Below, one piece after another: positions 1 to 8,064 of a stretch of 64,000 nucleotides of DNA (position 1 is its first letter; every line of letters starts with the position of its first letter). The stretch is from NCBI RefSeq assembly GCF_003577475.1, contig NZ_QPEP01000003.1, positions 248,001 to 312,000 of the forward strand, written 5' to 3'. The notes beneath the pieces were generated by a model that saw only the letters and a list, made by a program, of their open reading frames with translations, did not search any database and was not told where the DNA came from. The translations under genes were made by a program, and so were the position numbers. The stretch comes from Salinibius halmophilus (GTDB taxonomy: Bacteria > Pseudomonadota > Gammaproteobacteria > Pseudomonadales > Natronospirillaceae).

Positions 1-1118
1 GGCGGTGTGACCTCGATATAGTCCTCACCTTCAACGACCTCGGCACCCACTTTTCGAAGTTCAGTCGCCATGGCCGACAAACGATCGGTTTCTTTCACAC
101 GCCAGTTATAAATGTTGCGAATAGCGGTCGTACCTTCAGCAAATAAAGCAGCCGTGGCAATGGTCATTGCTGCATCTGGAATGTGGTTCAAGTCCACATC
201 AACCGCTTTTAATGGTTGATCACAACTCACTTCAATCCAAGTATCCGACCAAGTTACCTTGGCTCCCATTTGCTCAAGTACTTGCGCAAATTTGGCATCG
301 CCCTGCACACTTGCTAGGCCGGTGCCATGCACGCGAACTGGACCACCCGCGACGGCGCCAGCAGCTAGGAAATAAGATGCTGAAGAGGCATCGCCTTCCA
401 CCATAATCTCGCCTGGGCTTTGGTATACCTGACCAGACTTCACGACAAATTTCTGGTAATTCTGGTTGTCTACCTGCACATCAAACTTAGCCATCACATC
501 CAGCGTGATGTCGATGTATGGTTTGCTGACCAACTCACCGTCTACCACAATTGTCAGGTCAGCGTCAGCATAAGGGGCAGCCATCAACAGGGCTGTGAGG
601 AACTGGCTTGAAATATTGCCACGAATACTCACCTCACCGCCTTTCAAGCCAGTACCGGTAATTTTTAATGGCGGATAATCTTTATTGCCTAGATATTCGA
701 TATCGGCACCAATTTGGCGTAGGGCATCTACTAGGTCGCCTATTGGGCGCTCATACATACGCTCAATACCAGTTAGGGTAAACTCACCCTTGCCCAGACA
801 TAGGGCGGCAGTAAGTGGTCGCATAGCCGTGCCAGCATTGCCTAGAAACAGTTCGCAAGCGCCGTCAATGTCAAGCGCTTTGCCCTTACCTGTTACCACA
901 CAGCGAGTTTTGCAATCACTTAATTGATATGCAACGCCTAGGGTTGTTAAGGCTTCAAGCATGCGACGGATATCGTCACTGTCGAGCAAGTTGGTTATGG
1001 TGGTTTCGCCATCAGCCAATGCCGCTAATAGCAGAATTCGGTTTGATAGGCTCTTTGAGCCAGGTAGCGTGATTTCTCCACTTACCTTGGACTTCGGAGA
1101 AAGCGTCAGAGATTCCAT
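1..1118 (-). CDS. aroA: 3-phosphoshikimate 1-carboxyvinyltransferase (EPSP synthase), C-terminus off the window
   Basis: The reverse strand is open from an ATG at 1118 to the window edge, giving about 372 residues of a family that is usually near 430 residues, so roughly the last 55 are missing. The N-terminus reads [20 protein letters not shown] and continues with the GSKSLSNR motif. [11 protein letters not shown] (phosphate and PEP binding) and [15 protein letters not shown] further on are EPSP synthase signatures. By family knowledge it condenses shikimate 3-phosphate with PEP in the cytoplasmic pathway to chorismate. The left neighbours are not visible, so operon membership cannot be judged. 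Confidence 0.97.
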   Translation of the reverse strand, partial: MESLTLSPKSKVSGEITLPGSKSLSNRILLLAALADGETTITNLLDSDDIRRMLEALTTLGVAYQLSDCKTRCVVTGKGKALDIDGACELFLGNAGTAMRPLTAALCLGKGEFTLTGIERMYERPIGDLVDALRQIGADIEYLGNKDYPPLKITGTGLKGGEVSIRGNISSQFLTALLMAAPYADADLTIVVDGELVSKPYIDITLDVMAKFDVQVDNQNYQKFVVKSGQVYQSPGEIMVEGDASSASYFLAAGAVAGGPVRVHGTGLASVQGDAKFAQVLEQMGAKVTWSDTWIEVSCDQPLKAVDVDLNHIPDAAMTIATAALFAEGTTAIRNIYNWRVKETDRLSAMATELRKVGAEVVEGEDYIEVTP

Positions 1119-1233
1119 GGTAAAACTAGCCTAAGTTGTCAATAGGTAGGCGCATTCTAACTGATGCGCCGCCTGTCAACTACTCTTTATCGCCCGAAAT
1201 TAGCAGATTTCGAGCCTGCACTGTCTAAAAGGA

Positions 1234-1698
1234 TTATTGATCCGTCAAAGTTACGTCTTCGCTTATCACAAACTTAAACTCATTACTTGGCTCCAAGCGA
1301 GCACGAACACAGCGATCATTAGAGCGTTGCAAACATTCAACCGGTACGGTGTTCTCACCCTCTACCGTATTCACAATCCCTTCAACGTCTGCTTCAACAA
1401 TGACTTTTTCTTCGGTAACACACAACAAATGGTTGGCAATGACCAAACCACGATTGGAGTTTAATGTCATATTGGCCGACAGCACACAGTACTCGGGCAG
1501 CTGCTCTACGCCCTGTGCTAGGCTTGGTGAAGCAACACGCGGGCGTAGTAACACAATTGATCGCTCACCTGTTTGCACATCACTGCGGTTGATGGTTTTG
1601 ACATCGAATTCTGTACCAGCGGTAATTTCAATTTCTATAGCCTTGGCCGATATAGTAGCCATGAGTAAACAAGTCATCGCAAGCAGGCGGGATTTCAT
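1234..1698 (-). CDS. small secreted protein of unknown function
   Basis: This encodes 154 residues beginning MKSRLLAMTCLLMATISAKA, a typical signal peptide with likely cleavage after AKA, so the mature protein is probably periplasmic. I chose the ATG at 1698 because AGGA lies about 8 bases upstream; the longer reading frame would put its start codons upstream of or inside that site. The mature part is rich in beta-strand-like segments and has four cysteines, which could form disulfides. I do not recognise a family. It is divergent from the 52-residue ORF that starts 86 bases away. Confidence 0.65.
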   Translation of the reverse strand: MKSRLLAMTCLLMATISAKAIEIEITAGTEFDVKTINRSDVQTGERSIVLLRPRVASPSLAQGVEQLPEYCVLSANMTLNSNRGLVIANHLLCVTEEKVIVEADVEGIVNTVEGENTVPVECLQRSNDRCVRARLEPSNEFKFVISEDVTLTDQ

Positions 1699-1784
1699 AA
1701 CATACATCCTATTGATTGGTCTTCTTGTATAATAACAGAGAAGCTGGCCATATAAAGCTATCAACCAGACACTGAGGGCCGCAT

Positions 1785-1943
1785 ATGCACAAAAAGTTCA
1801 TCATATTTTTAGTGGTAGTATTTACCATCATCACCATTCTTGTCATTCACGATATGAATCGTGACCCTGTCCAGATGAGTCCGGTTTTCTTTAGCCAATT
1901 CCACTTCGACACCGTCACATGGCTGTCAACTTATCGTGCTTAG
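1785..1943 (+). CDS. 52-residue single-pass membrane peptide
   Basis: A short frame starts MHKKFIIFLVVVFTIITILV, a positively charged start followed by one strongly hydrophobic helix, then a polar tail of about 30 residues ending in STYRA. A GAGGG stretch sits about 7 bases upstream of the ATG. The composition fits a small inner-membrane protein or an uncleaved signal anchor. No family is recognised. The gene stands alone between a divergent secreted-protein gene and glgC, so context gives no function. Confidence 0.5.
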   Translation: MHKKFIIFLVVVFTIITILVIHDMNRDPVQMSPVFFSQFHFDTVTWLSTYRA

Positions 1944-2074
1944 ACTTGTTAACTAGGGTCTGACCCGTGCCAAAGGCAGTGTGACAAATTCTTGGCGAAT
2001 TATTGGCGTTATCCGCAATAGCCTACTACCTTTTACACAATCAGAAACTCAAATTAACAAGGAATAAAAAAAGC

Positions 2075-3307
2075 ATGTCTGGTGTTCTGTCTATGATCTT
2101 GGCTGGCGGGGAAGGAACTCGCCTTGCACCACTCACAAGTTACCGTGCAAAGCCAGCAGTGCCATTTGGCGGCAACTATCGCATTATTGACTTTGTGTTA
2201 AACAACTTTGTTAACTCAGATTTGCTACAGATCTTTGTTCTAACACAGTTTAAATCACACTCATTACTGAAGCACATGTCTCGACGCTGGACAGTGTCTG
2301 GCTTAACCAACCGCTTTATTGACCCAATACCGGCACAAATGCAAACAGGTAGGCACTGGTACCAAGGCACAGCCGATGCCATTTATCAAAACCTACACGT
2401 TATTCGTGGCATGGATCCAGAGGAAGTGTGTGTATTTGGTGGCGACCATATTTACAAAATGGACGTGCGGCAAATGCTTAACTTCCATCGCGATAACAAA
2501 GCAGTGTTAACCGTAGCTGCCATTCCTGTTCCGGTTGAAGATGCGCATCATTTTGGCGTAATTGAAGTAGACAAAACCGGTAAAATGATCGGCTTCCAAG
2601 AAAAACCGAAAAAAGGTGCCAAAACCATTCCAGGCCGACCTACCCATGTGTTGGCTTCGATGGGCAACTATGTATTTGACTCTAAAACACTAGTTGAGTC
2701 ACTGGAAGAAGACGCCCAGCTTGTTGATTCTTTACATGACTTTGGCCACGACATCATTCCAAAGCTATTTCCTGGCGGCGACGTTTACGTTTACGACTTT
2801 TCTACCAATAGCATTCGCGGTGAATCGGAAACAACACGTGGCTATTGGCGCGATGTGGGTACGCTAGATTCCTACTTCCAAGCCAATATGGACTTGATAG
2901 ACATTACGCCACCATTCGACCTGTACAACAAGCACTGGCCACTACGCTCGCACCACCCTGCCATTCCACCAGCGAAATTTGTTCACGACAGTAAAAACCG
3001 GGTGGGCCACGCAGTTAGCTCTATGGTCAGCGGTGGCTGTATTATCTCGGGTTCTGTCATTCACGAGTCAGTACTGGGTTACAACGTACACGTCCACTCA
3101 CATACTTACGTAGAAAAGTCGGTCATTATGGGCAACACCGATATTGGCCGCGGTTGTCGCATTCGCAATGCCATCATCGACAAAAACGTAGTGATTGCAC
3201 CGGGCACTGTTATTGGCGAAGATATCGCCGAAGATAAGCGCCGCTTCCATATGTCACCAGACGGTGTCATCGTGATTCCAAAAGGTGCACGCGTAGGGTT
3301 CGAATGA
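2075..3307 (+). CDS. glgC: glucose-1-phosphate adenylyltransferase
   Basis: A 410-residue protein makes ADP-glucose from glucose 1-phosphate and ATP, the committed step of bacterial glycogen synthesis. The nucleotide-binding loop GGEGTRLAPL is at residues 11-20 and RAKPAVPFGG at 24-33; hexapeptide-like repeats (GNTDIGRGCRIRNAIIDKNV) fill the C-terminal beta-helix. I chose the ATG at 2075 rather than the earlier in-frame start at 2003, because an AAGGA stands about 11 bases upstream and family members begin just before the AGGEGTRL loop. It overlaps glgA by four bases (ATGA), so the two are translationally coupled. Confidence 0.97.
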   Translation: MSGVLSMILAGGEGTRLAPLTSYRAKPAVPFGGNYRIIDFVLNNFVNSDLLQIFVLTQFKSHSLLKHMSRRWTVSGLTNRFIDPIPAQMQTGRHWYQGTADAIYQNLHVIRGMDPEEVCVFGGDHIYKMDVRQMLNFHRDNKAVLTVAAIPVPVEDAHHFGVIEVDKTGKMIGFQEKPKKGAKTIPGRPTHVLASMGNYVFDSKTLVESLEEDAQLVDSLHDFGHDIIPKLFPGGDVYVYDFSTNSIRGESETTRGYWRDVGTLDSYFQANMDLIDITPPFDLYNKHWPLRSHHPAIPPAKFVHDSKNRVGHAVSSMVSGGCIISGSVIHESVLGYNVHVHSHTYVEKSVIMGNTDIGRGCRIRNAIIDKNVVIAPGTVIGEDIAEDKRRFHMSPDGVIVIPKGARVGFE

Positions 3308-4770
3308 AAATTTTATATCTATCTTCTGAAGTTCAAGGCCTGCTAAAAACAGGCGGCCTTGCAGATGTCAGCCGGGCTCTCCCGGCTGAATTAGTTAACA
3401 AAGGCCACGATATTCGCATTGTGATGCCTTGTTACCGCAGTTTATTGGAAAAGGACTTCCCAGTTGTATTGCCAACCTTGATTGTTCCAATGACCCCAAC
3501 CGAAAACGAGTACTGTACCGTTCGGGTCACAGAGATCTCAGGGGTGACCGTTTATTTGCTGGAGCATCACAAATATTTCAGCCGTCACGGCGTTTATGAT
3601 GATGGAGTCACTGGCTACATTGATAACGGCCAACGGTTCGCATTTTTAAGTAAAGCTGGGTTAGAACTCGCCAAAGCTATTGGCTTTCAACCAGACATCC
3701 TACACACCAGCGATTGGCAAACGGGCTTGGCGGCTTATTACTTGCGCGCGCACTACGGTTACACCGACTATTTTGCTAAGACCGCCAGTGTGCACACAGT
3801 ACACAACGGCTCCTACCAAGGGCAAACGTCTGGCGCCCTGTGGTACCAGCTTGGGTTAACCGAAGACCTAATGCGCCCAGAGATGCTCGAAGATTATGGC
3901 CAGATCAACTTGCTCAAAGCCGGCATTCGATTTGCTGATAAAGTCAACGCCGTGAGCCCTGGCTATCGTGATGAACTACTAGATATCCCAACCAGCCATG
4001 GTTTAAACCAGATGTATTACAGCCGCGGCGAGGATTTTGTTGGTTTATTAAATGGTTGCGACTACGGCGAATGGAATCCAGAAACCGACCCTCATATCGC
4101 ACAAAACTACTCTGCTGATGATCTAGCCGGTAAAGCCGCCTGCAAGATGGCGCTGCAAAAAGAGCTAGGGTTAACCGTTAGCGATCAAATTCCAATGTTT
4201 GCCAACATTAGCCGACTAACCAGCCAGAAAGGCTACGACCAGCTTATTCCTGCATTACAGCGCATTGCCCGTGATGGCGTACAAATTGTTCTGCTAGGTT
4301 CAGGCGACCCACACTACGCGCATCAGTTAGAAGAACTAGCCCACCAACACCCTGAAACGGTACGTTTTATTTATGGCTACAGCGAGCCCTTGTCGCATAA
4401 AATCGAGGCAGCGGCCGACTACTATTTAATGCCTTCGGTATTTGAACCTTGCGGCTTAAATCAAATTTACAGCTTGCGCTATGGGGCGGTACCTATCGTT
4501 CGCCGCACAGGTGGGCTTGCCGGTACAGTAGTGCCACTAAATGATGATGAGAGCAACTTGCAGCAAGCGACCGGCTTACACGTGATATCAACCCACCCAG
4601 ACGAACTCACTCAACTGATAGAGCGAGCCATCTGGATTTGGTACCACAGCAAAGCGTCGTTCTTGGCATTGCAGCAAAATGGCATGGCCGCCAGATTTAC
4701 CTGGGATCAAGCTGCTAACGACTACTTGGCACTGTATCAGTCGGCGCTCGACGCCCGACGTACCACATAA
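3304..4770 (+). CDS. glgA: glycogen synthase (ADP-glucose-using, GT5)
   Basis: A 488-residue GT5 glycosyltransferase extends alpha-1,4-glucan chains from ADP-glucose. The ADP-glucose-binding motif KTGGLADV is at residues 15-22, and the C-terminal Rossmann domain carries PSVFEPCGLNQIY, which holds the catalytic glutamate region. The length is normal for the family. It follows glgC with an ATGA overlap. Its last 56 bases overlap the 3' end of the convergent MFS gene, which is unusual for two intact genes. No branching enzyme or phosphorylase gene is nearby. Confidence 0.97.
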   Translation: MKILYLSSEVQGLLKTGGLADVSRALPAELVNKGHDIRIVMPCYRSLLEKDFPVVLPTLIVPMTPTENEYCTVRVTEISGVTVYLLEHHKYFSRHGVYDDGVTGYIDNGQRFAFLSKAGLELAKAIGFQPDILHTSDWQTGLAAYYLRAHYGYTDYFAKTASVHTVHNGSYQGQTSGALWYQLGLTEDLMRPEMLEDYGQINLLKAGIRFADKVNAVSPGYRDELLDIPTSHGLNQMYYSRGEDFVGLLNGCDYGEWNPETDPHIAQNYSADDLAGKAACKMALQKELGLTVSDQIPMFANISRLTSQKGYDQLIPALQRIARDGVQIVLLGSGDPHYAHQLEELAHQHPETVRFIYGYSEPLSHKIEAAADYYLMPSVFEPCGLNQIYSLRYGAVPIVRRTGGLAGTVVPLNDDESNLQQATGLHVISTHPDELTQLIERAIWIWYHSKASFLALQQNGMAARFTWDQAANDYLALYQSALDARRTT

Positions 4771-5902
4771 GTAATGCTAGACCGGCCGCTACGGCGGCCG
4801 CCATACCTGCCAAATAAAATGCAGTACTCATTGAAAACCAAACAATTAACTGCCCCGCCAACAAGTTACCAGCAATCAACCCAGCACCGGTGGAACTAGC
4901 TTGATAAATTGCCTGCCCGCGTACCTGCTGACTGCGGTGGAAATAAACCCCAATTAAGTAGATAAACGCTGCATGCGCTACGGCATAACTAAATGCATGC
5001 AAACTCTGCAAGCCTATTTGCAATGGTAACCATGGCATTACCCAAACGATGGCGCTCCAGCGCAACGAAGTAAGTACCAAGGCAACAATCAACATAGGCA
5101 GCACCCCAATGCGATCAAACAGCTTGGCAACCACCATAAACATGGCAACTTCGGCAATTACACCAACAAAGATTGCCACACCACTGCCCCAATCCGGGTA
5201 GTTATTTTCCAGTAATAGGCCATCAAAGAATGTATTGTATGCGGCAAACGAAAACTGCCAAAACATTGCCGTTAGTAGCAGAAGAATGATTACCGGTTGT
5301 TTCAACGTATGCCAAACCGGCACAACGGGGGTGTCATGGCTATGTTCTATCTCCACTTGCTGTGCTAGCGTCCAAGTAATGAACCACATCAACACAGCAA
5401 AAAACAGCATCAACAATACAAACACAAGGTAGCCAAATAGCGCCATCAACTGGCCGACAGTAAGCGCCATAATGGCAAACCCCATCGAACCCCATAGTCG
5501 GACTCTGCCATAATCCTGCTGGCGGTCACCTAAATAGTGCAAGGTCGTTGCTTCGAGCTGTGGAAGCGCCGCTGAGATACTCAAACCAAACATCACGCCA
5601 GCAAGCAACACAACGGGTTTACTCTCGGGTGCCAACGCAGCCACAGCCATAGCGGCGAGGAGCAAAATAACCGTCCAGCGCATTAGCTGCATACGCTTTC
5701 CCGTTACATCGCCAATTTTGGCCAGCGTAAATGGCCCGACAAACTGGGCCGCCATAATTGCAGCGATTAATTGCGCTACATCAGCCGGGTTCCAGCCAAA
5801 CAGACTAAAAAAACGATTGGTGTAGGGCACAAACACACCAAATACCGAAAAATAGCAAAAGTAGAGCGCCGATAAGCGCCAATAAGGTGTGTTGGTTGTC
5901 AT
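4715..5902 (-). CDS. major facilitator superfamily transporter (MFS_1-like)
   Basis: A 395-residue protein with about 12 hydrophobic segments and no signal peptide. The N-terminus (MTTNTPYWRLSALYFCYFSV) and the RVRLWGSMGFAIMALTVGQL region match the LacY/NupG/HcaT-like branch of the MFS, proton symporters for small organic solutes. The substrate cannot be inferred. It starts one base after the tadA stop codon (TAATATG), so it is probably cotranscribed with tadA. Its final 56 bases overlap the end of glgA on the other strand. Confidence 0.85.
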   Translation of the reverse strand: MTTNTPYWRLSALYFCYFSVFGVFVPYTNRFFSLFGWNPADVAQLIAAIMAAQFVGPFTLAKIGDVTGKRMQLMRWTVILLLAAMAVAALAPESKPVVLLAGVMFGLSISAALPQLEATTLHYLGDRQQDYGRVRLWGSMGFAIMALTVGQLMALFGYLVFVLLMLFFAVLMWFITWTLAQQVEIEHSHDTPVVPVWHTLKQPVIILLLLTAMFWQFSFAAYNTFFDGLLLENNYPDWGSGVAIFVGVIAEVAMFMVVAKLFDRIGVLPMLIVALVLTSLRWSAIVWVMPWLPLQIGLQSLHAFSYAVAHAAFIYLIGVYFHRSQQVRGQAIYQASSTGAGLIAGNLLAGQLIVWFSMSTAFYLAGMAAAVAAGLALLMWYVGRRAPTDTVPSSR

Positions 5903-5903
5903 A

Positions 5904-6404
5904 TTATTTCCCGACCATTTGCTTTTGTTCCCTGCGCGCCTGCCGGCGACGCTGAAAGAATGCCTGCACCTGCAACTGAGCTTCTTCGGCTAGTACGCCA
6001 CCGGTCACGTACATGCGATGATTATAGCTAGGATGCAGATGTAAATGCTGAGCCGACTCAATCACCCCAGCTTTTGGCTCGGTGGTGGCGTAAACCAAGC
6101 GGGCAACGCGTGCATGTACCATAGCACCAAAGCACATAGTACAAGGTTCCACAGTAACGTAGAGCGTGCTGGCGGGTAAACGATAATTTGCCTTTGCACC
6201 CGCTGCATCGCGCAATGCTTTCATTTCGGCATGTGCAGTCGGGTCATGATCACCAATAGGCTGGTTAAATCCCCTGCCTATAATTCTGCCGTCCATTACC
6301 AACACCGCCCCAACCGGCACTTCATTCAAAGAATCGGCGATGCTCGCCTGCGCCAGCGCACACTGCATCCAATACTCATCTTCCGCTACACTTATTTTGG
6401 GCAT
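5904..6404 (-). CDS. tadA: tRNA-specific adenosine deaminase
   Basis: A 166-residue cytidine-deaminase-fold enzyme that converts A34 to inosine in tRNA-Arg(ACG). HAEM supplies the zinc histidine and catalytic glutamate, and PCTMCFGAM the two zinc cysteines. The length equals that of the E. coli enzyme when translation starts at the ATG at 6404 (MPKISVAEDEYWM); the longer open frame upstream runs through the divergent gene and is not used. No strong ribosome-binding site is visible. The start is only 13 bases from the start of the divergent DUF2147 gene, so each promoter must lie inside the other gene. Confidence 0.95.
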   Translation of the reverse strand: MPKISVAEDEYWMQCALAQASIADSLNEVPVGAVLVMDGRIIGRGFNQPIGDHDPTAHAEMKALRDAAGAKANYRLPASTLYVTVEPCTMCFGAMVHARVARLVYATTEPKAGVIESAQHLHLHPSYNHRMYVTGGVLAEEAQLQVQAFFQRRRQARREQKQMVGK

Positions 6405-6417
6405 TAGGAGAACCACT

Positions 6418-6852
6418 ATGAAGAAATTATTCGTTGCTTGCTTGGCAAGTTTACCACTGCTTGCGCTAAGCGCCGACATCGAAGGTGATTGGCTAAGCGT
6501 TGACGATGAAACAGGCGAACAGCGCAGCCGCATCACCATCAGCCAAGCAGAGGATGGCACCTTTGTTGGCAATATTGCCGAAATATACAATCCATCCGCC
6601 GACCCAAGCACCTTGCGTTGCAGTGCATGTACCGGTGAACTAAAAGACCAGCCAATGATTGGACTGCCACTGCTTTGGGGGCTCACCGAAAAAAATGGCG
6701 AGTATACAGGTGGTCACATCGTCGACCCAGAAAGTGGCAAAGAATATAAATTAAAAGCCAAAATAAATGGCGATGGCAACTTGGAAGTACGCGGCTTTAT
6801 TGGCTTTTCACTGATTGGCAGAACCCAAGTGTGGCTACCCGCTACACCCTAA
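6418..6852 (+). CDS. secreted DUF2147 family protein
   Basis: A 144-residue protein with a signal peptide (MKKLFVACLASLPLLALSA). The mature part starts IEGDWLSVDDETGEQRSRI and contains LRCSACTGELKDQPMIGLPL and GYTGGHIVDPESGKEYK-like strands typical of DUF2147, a beta-barrel, lipocalin-like family of unknown role. AGGAG stands 8 bases before the ATG at 6418 and decides the start. The two cysteines in CSAC may form a redox pair or disulfide. It ends inside the convergent tautomerase-like gene (11-base overlap). Confidence 0.85.
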   Translation: MKKLFVACLASLPLLALSADIEGDWLSVDDETGEQRSRITISQAEDGTFVGNIAEIYNPSADPSTLRCSACTGELKDQPMIGLPLLWGLTEKNGEYTGGHIVDPESGKEYKLKAKINGDGNLEVRGFIGFSLIGRTQVWLPATP

Positions 6853-7228
6853 CCTCGTAATCGAGGTCATTAAGCTCATCGCCTGTCACGCCGCGAAATC
6901 CCCAGCAATGGGTTGGCTGCTCGTGAATGGTAATTTCGATATCACAGGCCGCAATACCTAGTTGGGCTTCAATTTGACTAAAAAGCGCCTTAATCAGGCG
7001 CTTCTTGGTTTCAACTTTACGCCCCTGCATCATATTGATTTCAATAATGGTGTAGCAGTCACTACGCCCTTCAGGAAAAAAGAACTCACCCGCATCAAGT
7101 GGCACAAATCGATGCACCCGCCGATCTTCAGGTAGCCCAAGGGTTGCACCCATACACTGCTGAACGATTTGTGACAACTGCGCTTTGATCGGATTTAGAC
7201 GATCTTTGATACCATAGATGACAATCAT
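6842..7228 (-). CDS. tautomerase-like protein without an N-terminal proline
   Basis: A 128-residue protein with the Tautomerase_2-type sequence: RLNPIKAQLSQIVQQCMG, RVHRFVPLDAGEFFFPEGRS, YTIIEINMMQGR, KKRLIKALFSQI and EITIHEQPTHCWGFRG. Members of this superfamily normally use Pro1, exposed after Met removal, as the catalytic base. Here the most likely start (ATG 7228) gives MIVIYGIK, and the upstream alternative at 7249 gives MLRWGDA, so neither exposes a proline. It may have another activity or be a non-enzymatic relative. It is cytoplasmic and has no obvious operon partner. Confidence 0.8.
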   Translation of the reverse strand: MIVIYGIKDRLNPIKAQLSQIVQQCMGATLGLPEDRRVHRFVPLDAGEFFFPEGRSDCYTIIEINMMQGRKVETKKRLIKALFSQIEAQLGIAACDIEITIHEQPTHCWGFRGVTGDELNDLDYEVRV

Positions 7229-7488
7229 AGCGTCGCCCCAACGTAGCAAGTGATGTAAAGAAACCTAACCATAAGGCAATAAATGCATCCCTGCATCTTT
7301 AACTCAGTAATGCTTGCGCCAGCTCAATTGAGCTTATCCAAAAATGATCAAGTAAGTTTTTCTACATTCCTAAATGTATGTCATTTAACTTCATCAAGCT
7401 GTCGTTGAGCCGTAATCGAGAAAGCATCAACTTGCCATAGATGGCTGCTGATATAGACCAGCAATTCTTATGAAATCGGTAACATACT

Positions 7489-8064
7489 ATGAAAAAAAAC
7501 ATAATTAGCAGCTCGATTAGCCTTTTATTGGGCGCTTCTCTTTCTGGTATAGCCCAGGCGGAGATTTCCCCTTACTTACAAACCGTTACAGAGCAGTCAA
7601 TCTGGGTAAACTGGATTTCTGATACTGAGCAATCACCAGCGGTTCGCTTTGGTGCCGACAGCGATGAACTGACCAAGGTTGCAGTAGGCACAACGGAGAA
7701 GTTAGGAGATAACTACTATTACCATAGCGTGCAGCTAACAAACCTATTGCCAAGCCAGCACTACTATTATCAAGCCTATTCAGAGACTGATAGCAGCGAC
7801 GTAGCACGCTTTAAAACGCTGCCAGTGGATGGTGATTCCGATACAACGACTCGCGTATTAGTCATAGGCGACCACCAAATCATCGACGATCCTCGCCATC
7901 AGAAGCTTGTCGCCGCCGGTAAGGCGAAAATTGAAACGCAATTTGGCCAGCCAATTGAAGACGTTGTTGACTTAATGGTCAACTTTGGTGATCAAGTGCA
8001 CTATGGCACGCTTGAGCAATATAAAAAATTAAGCGCTTTGACTAGTAGGCAGCGGCAGGCATAG
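7489..8064 (+). pseudogene. truncated secreted metallophosphoesterase (purple-acid-phosphatase type)
   Basis: The frame begins with a signal peptide (MKKNIISSSISLLLGASLSG, then AQA). A fibronectin-like N-terminal domain of the purple acid phosphatase type follows (ISPYLQTVTEQSIWVNWISD, then LTNLLPSQHYYYQAYSE), and then the start of a calcineurin-like phosphoesterase domain (VLVIGDHQIIDD, VNFGDQVHYG). It stops after 191 residues, just after the first metal-binding region, with the tail LSALTSRQRQA. Family members continue for several hundred more residues with the remaining metal ligands. The last 36 bases overlap the 3' end of the convergent histidine kinase gene, so a deletion probably joined the two. 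Confidence 0.7.
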
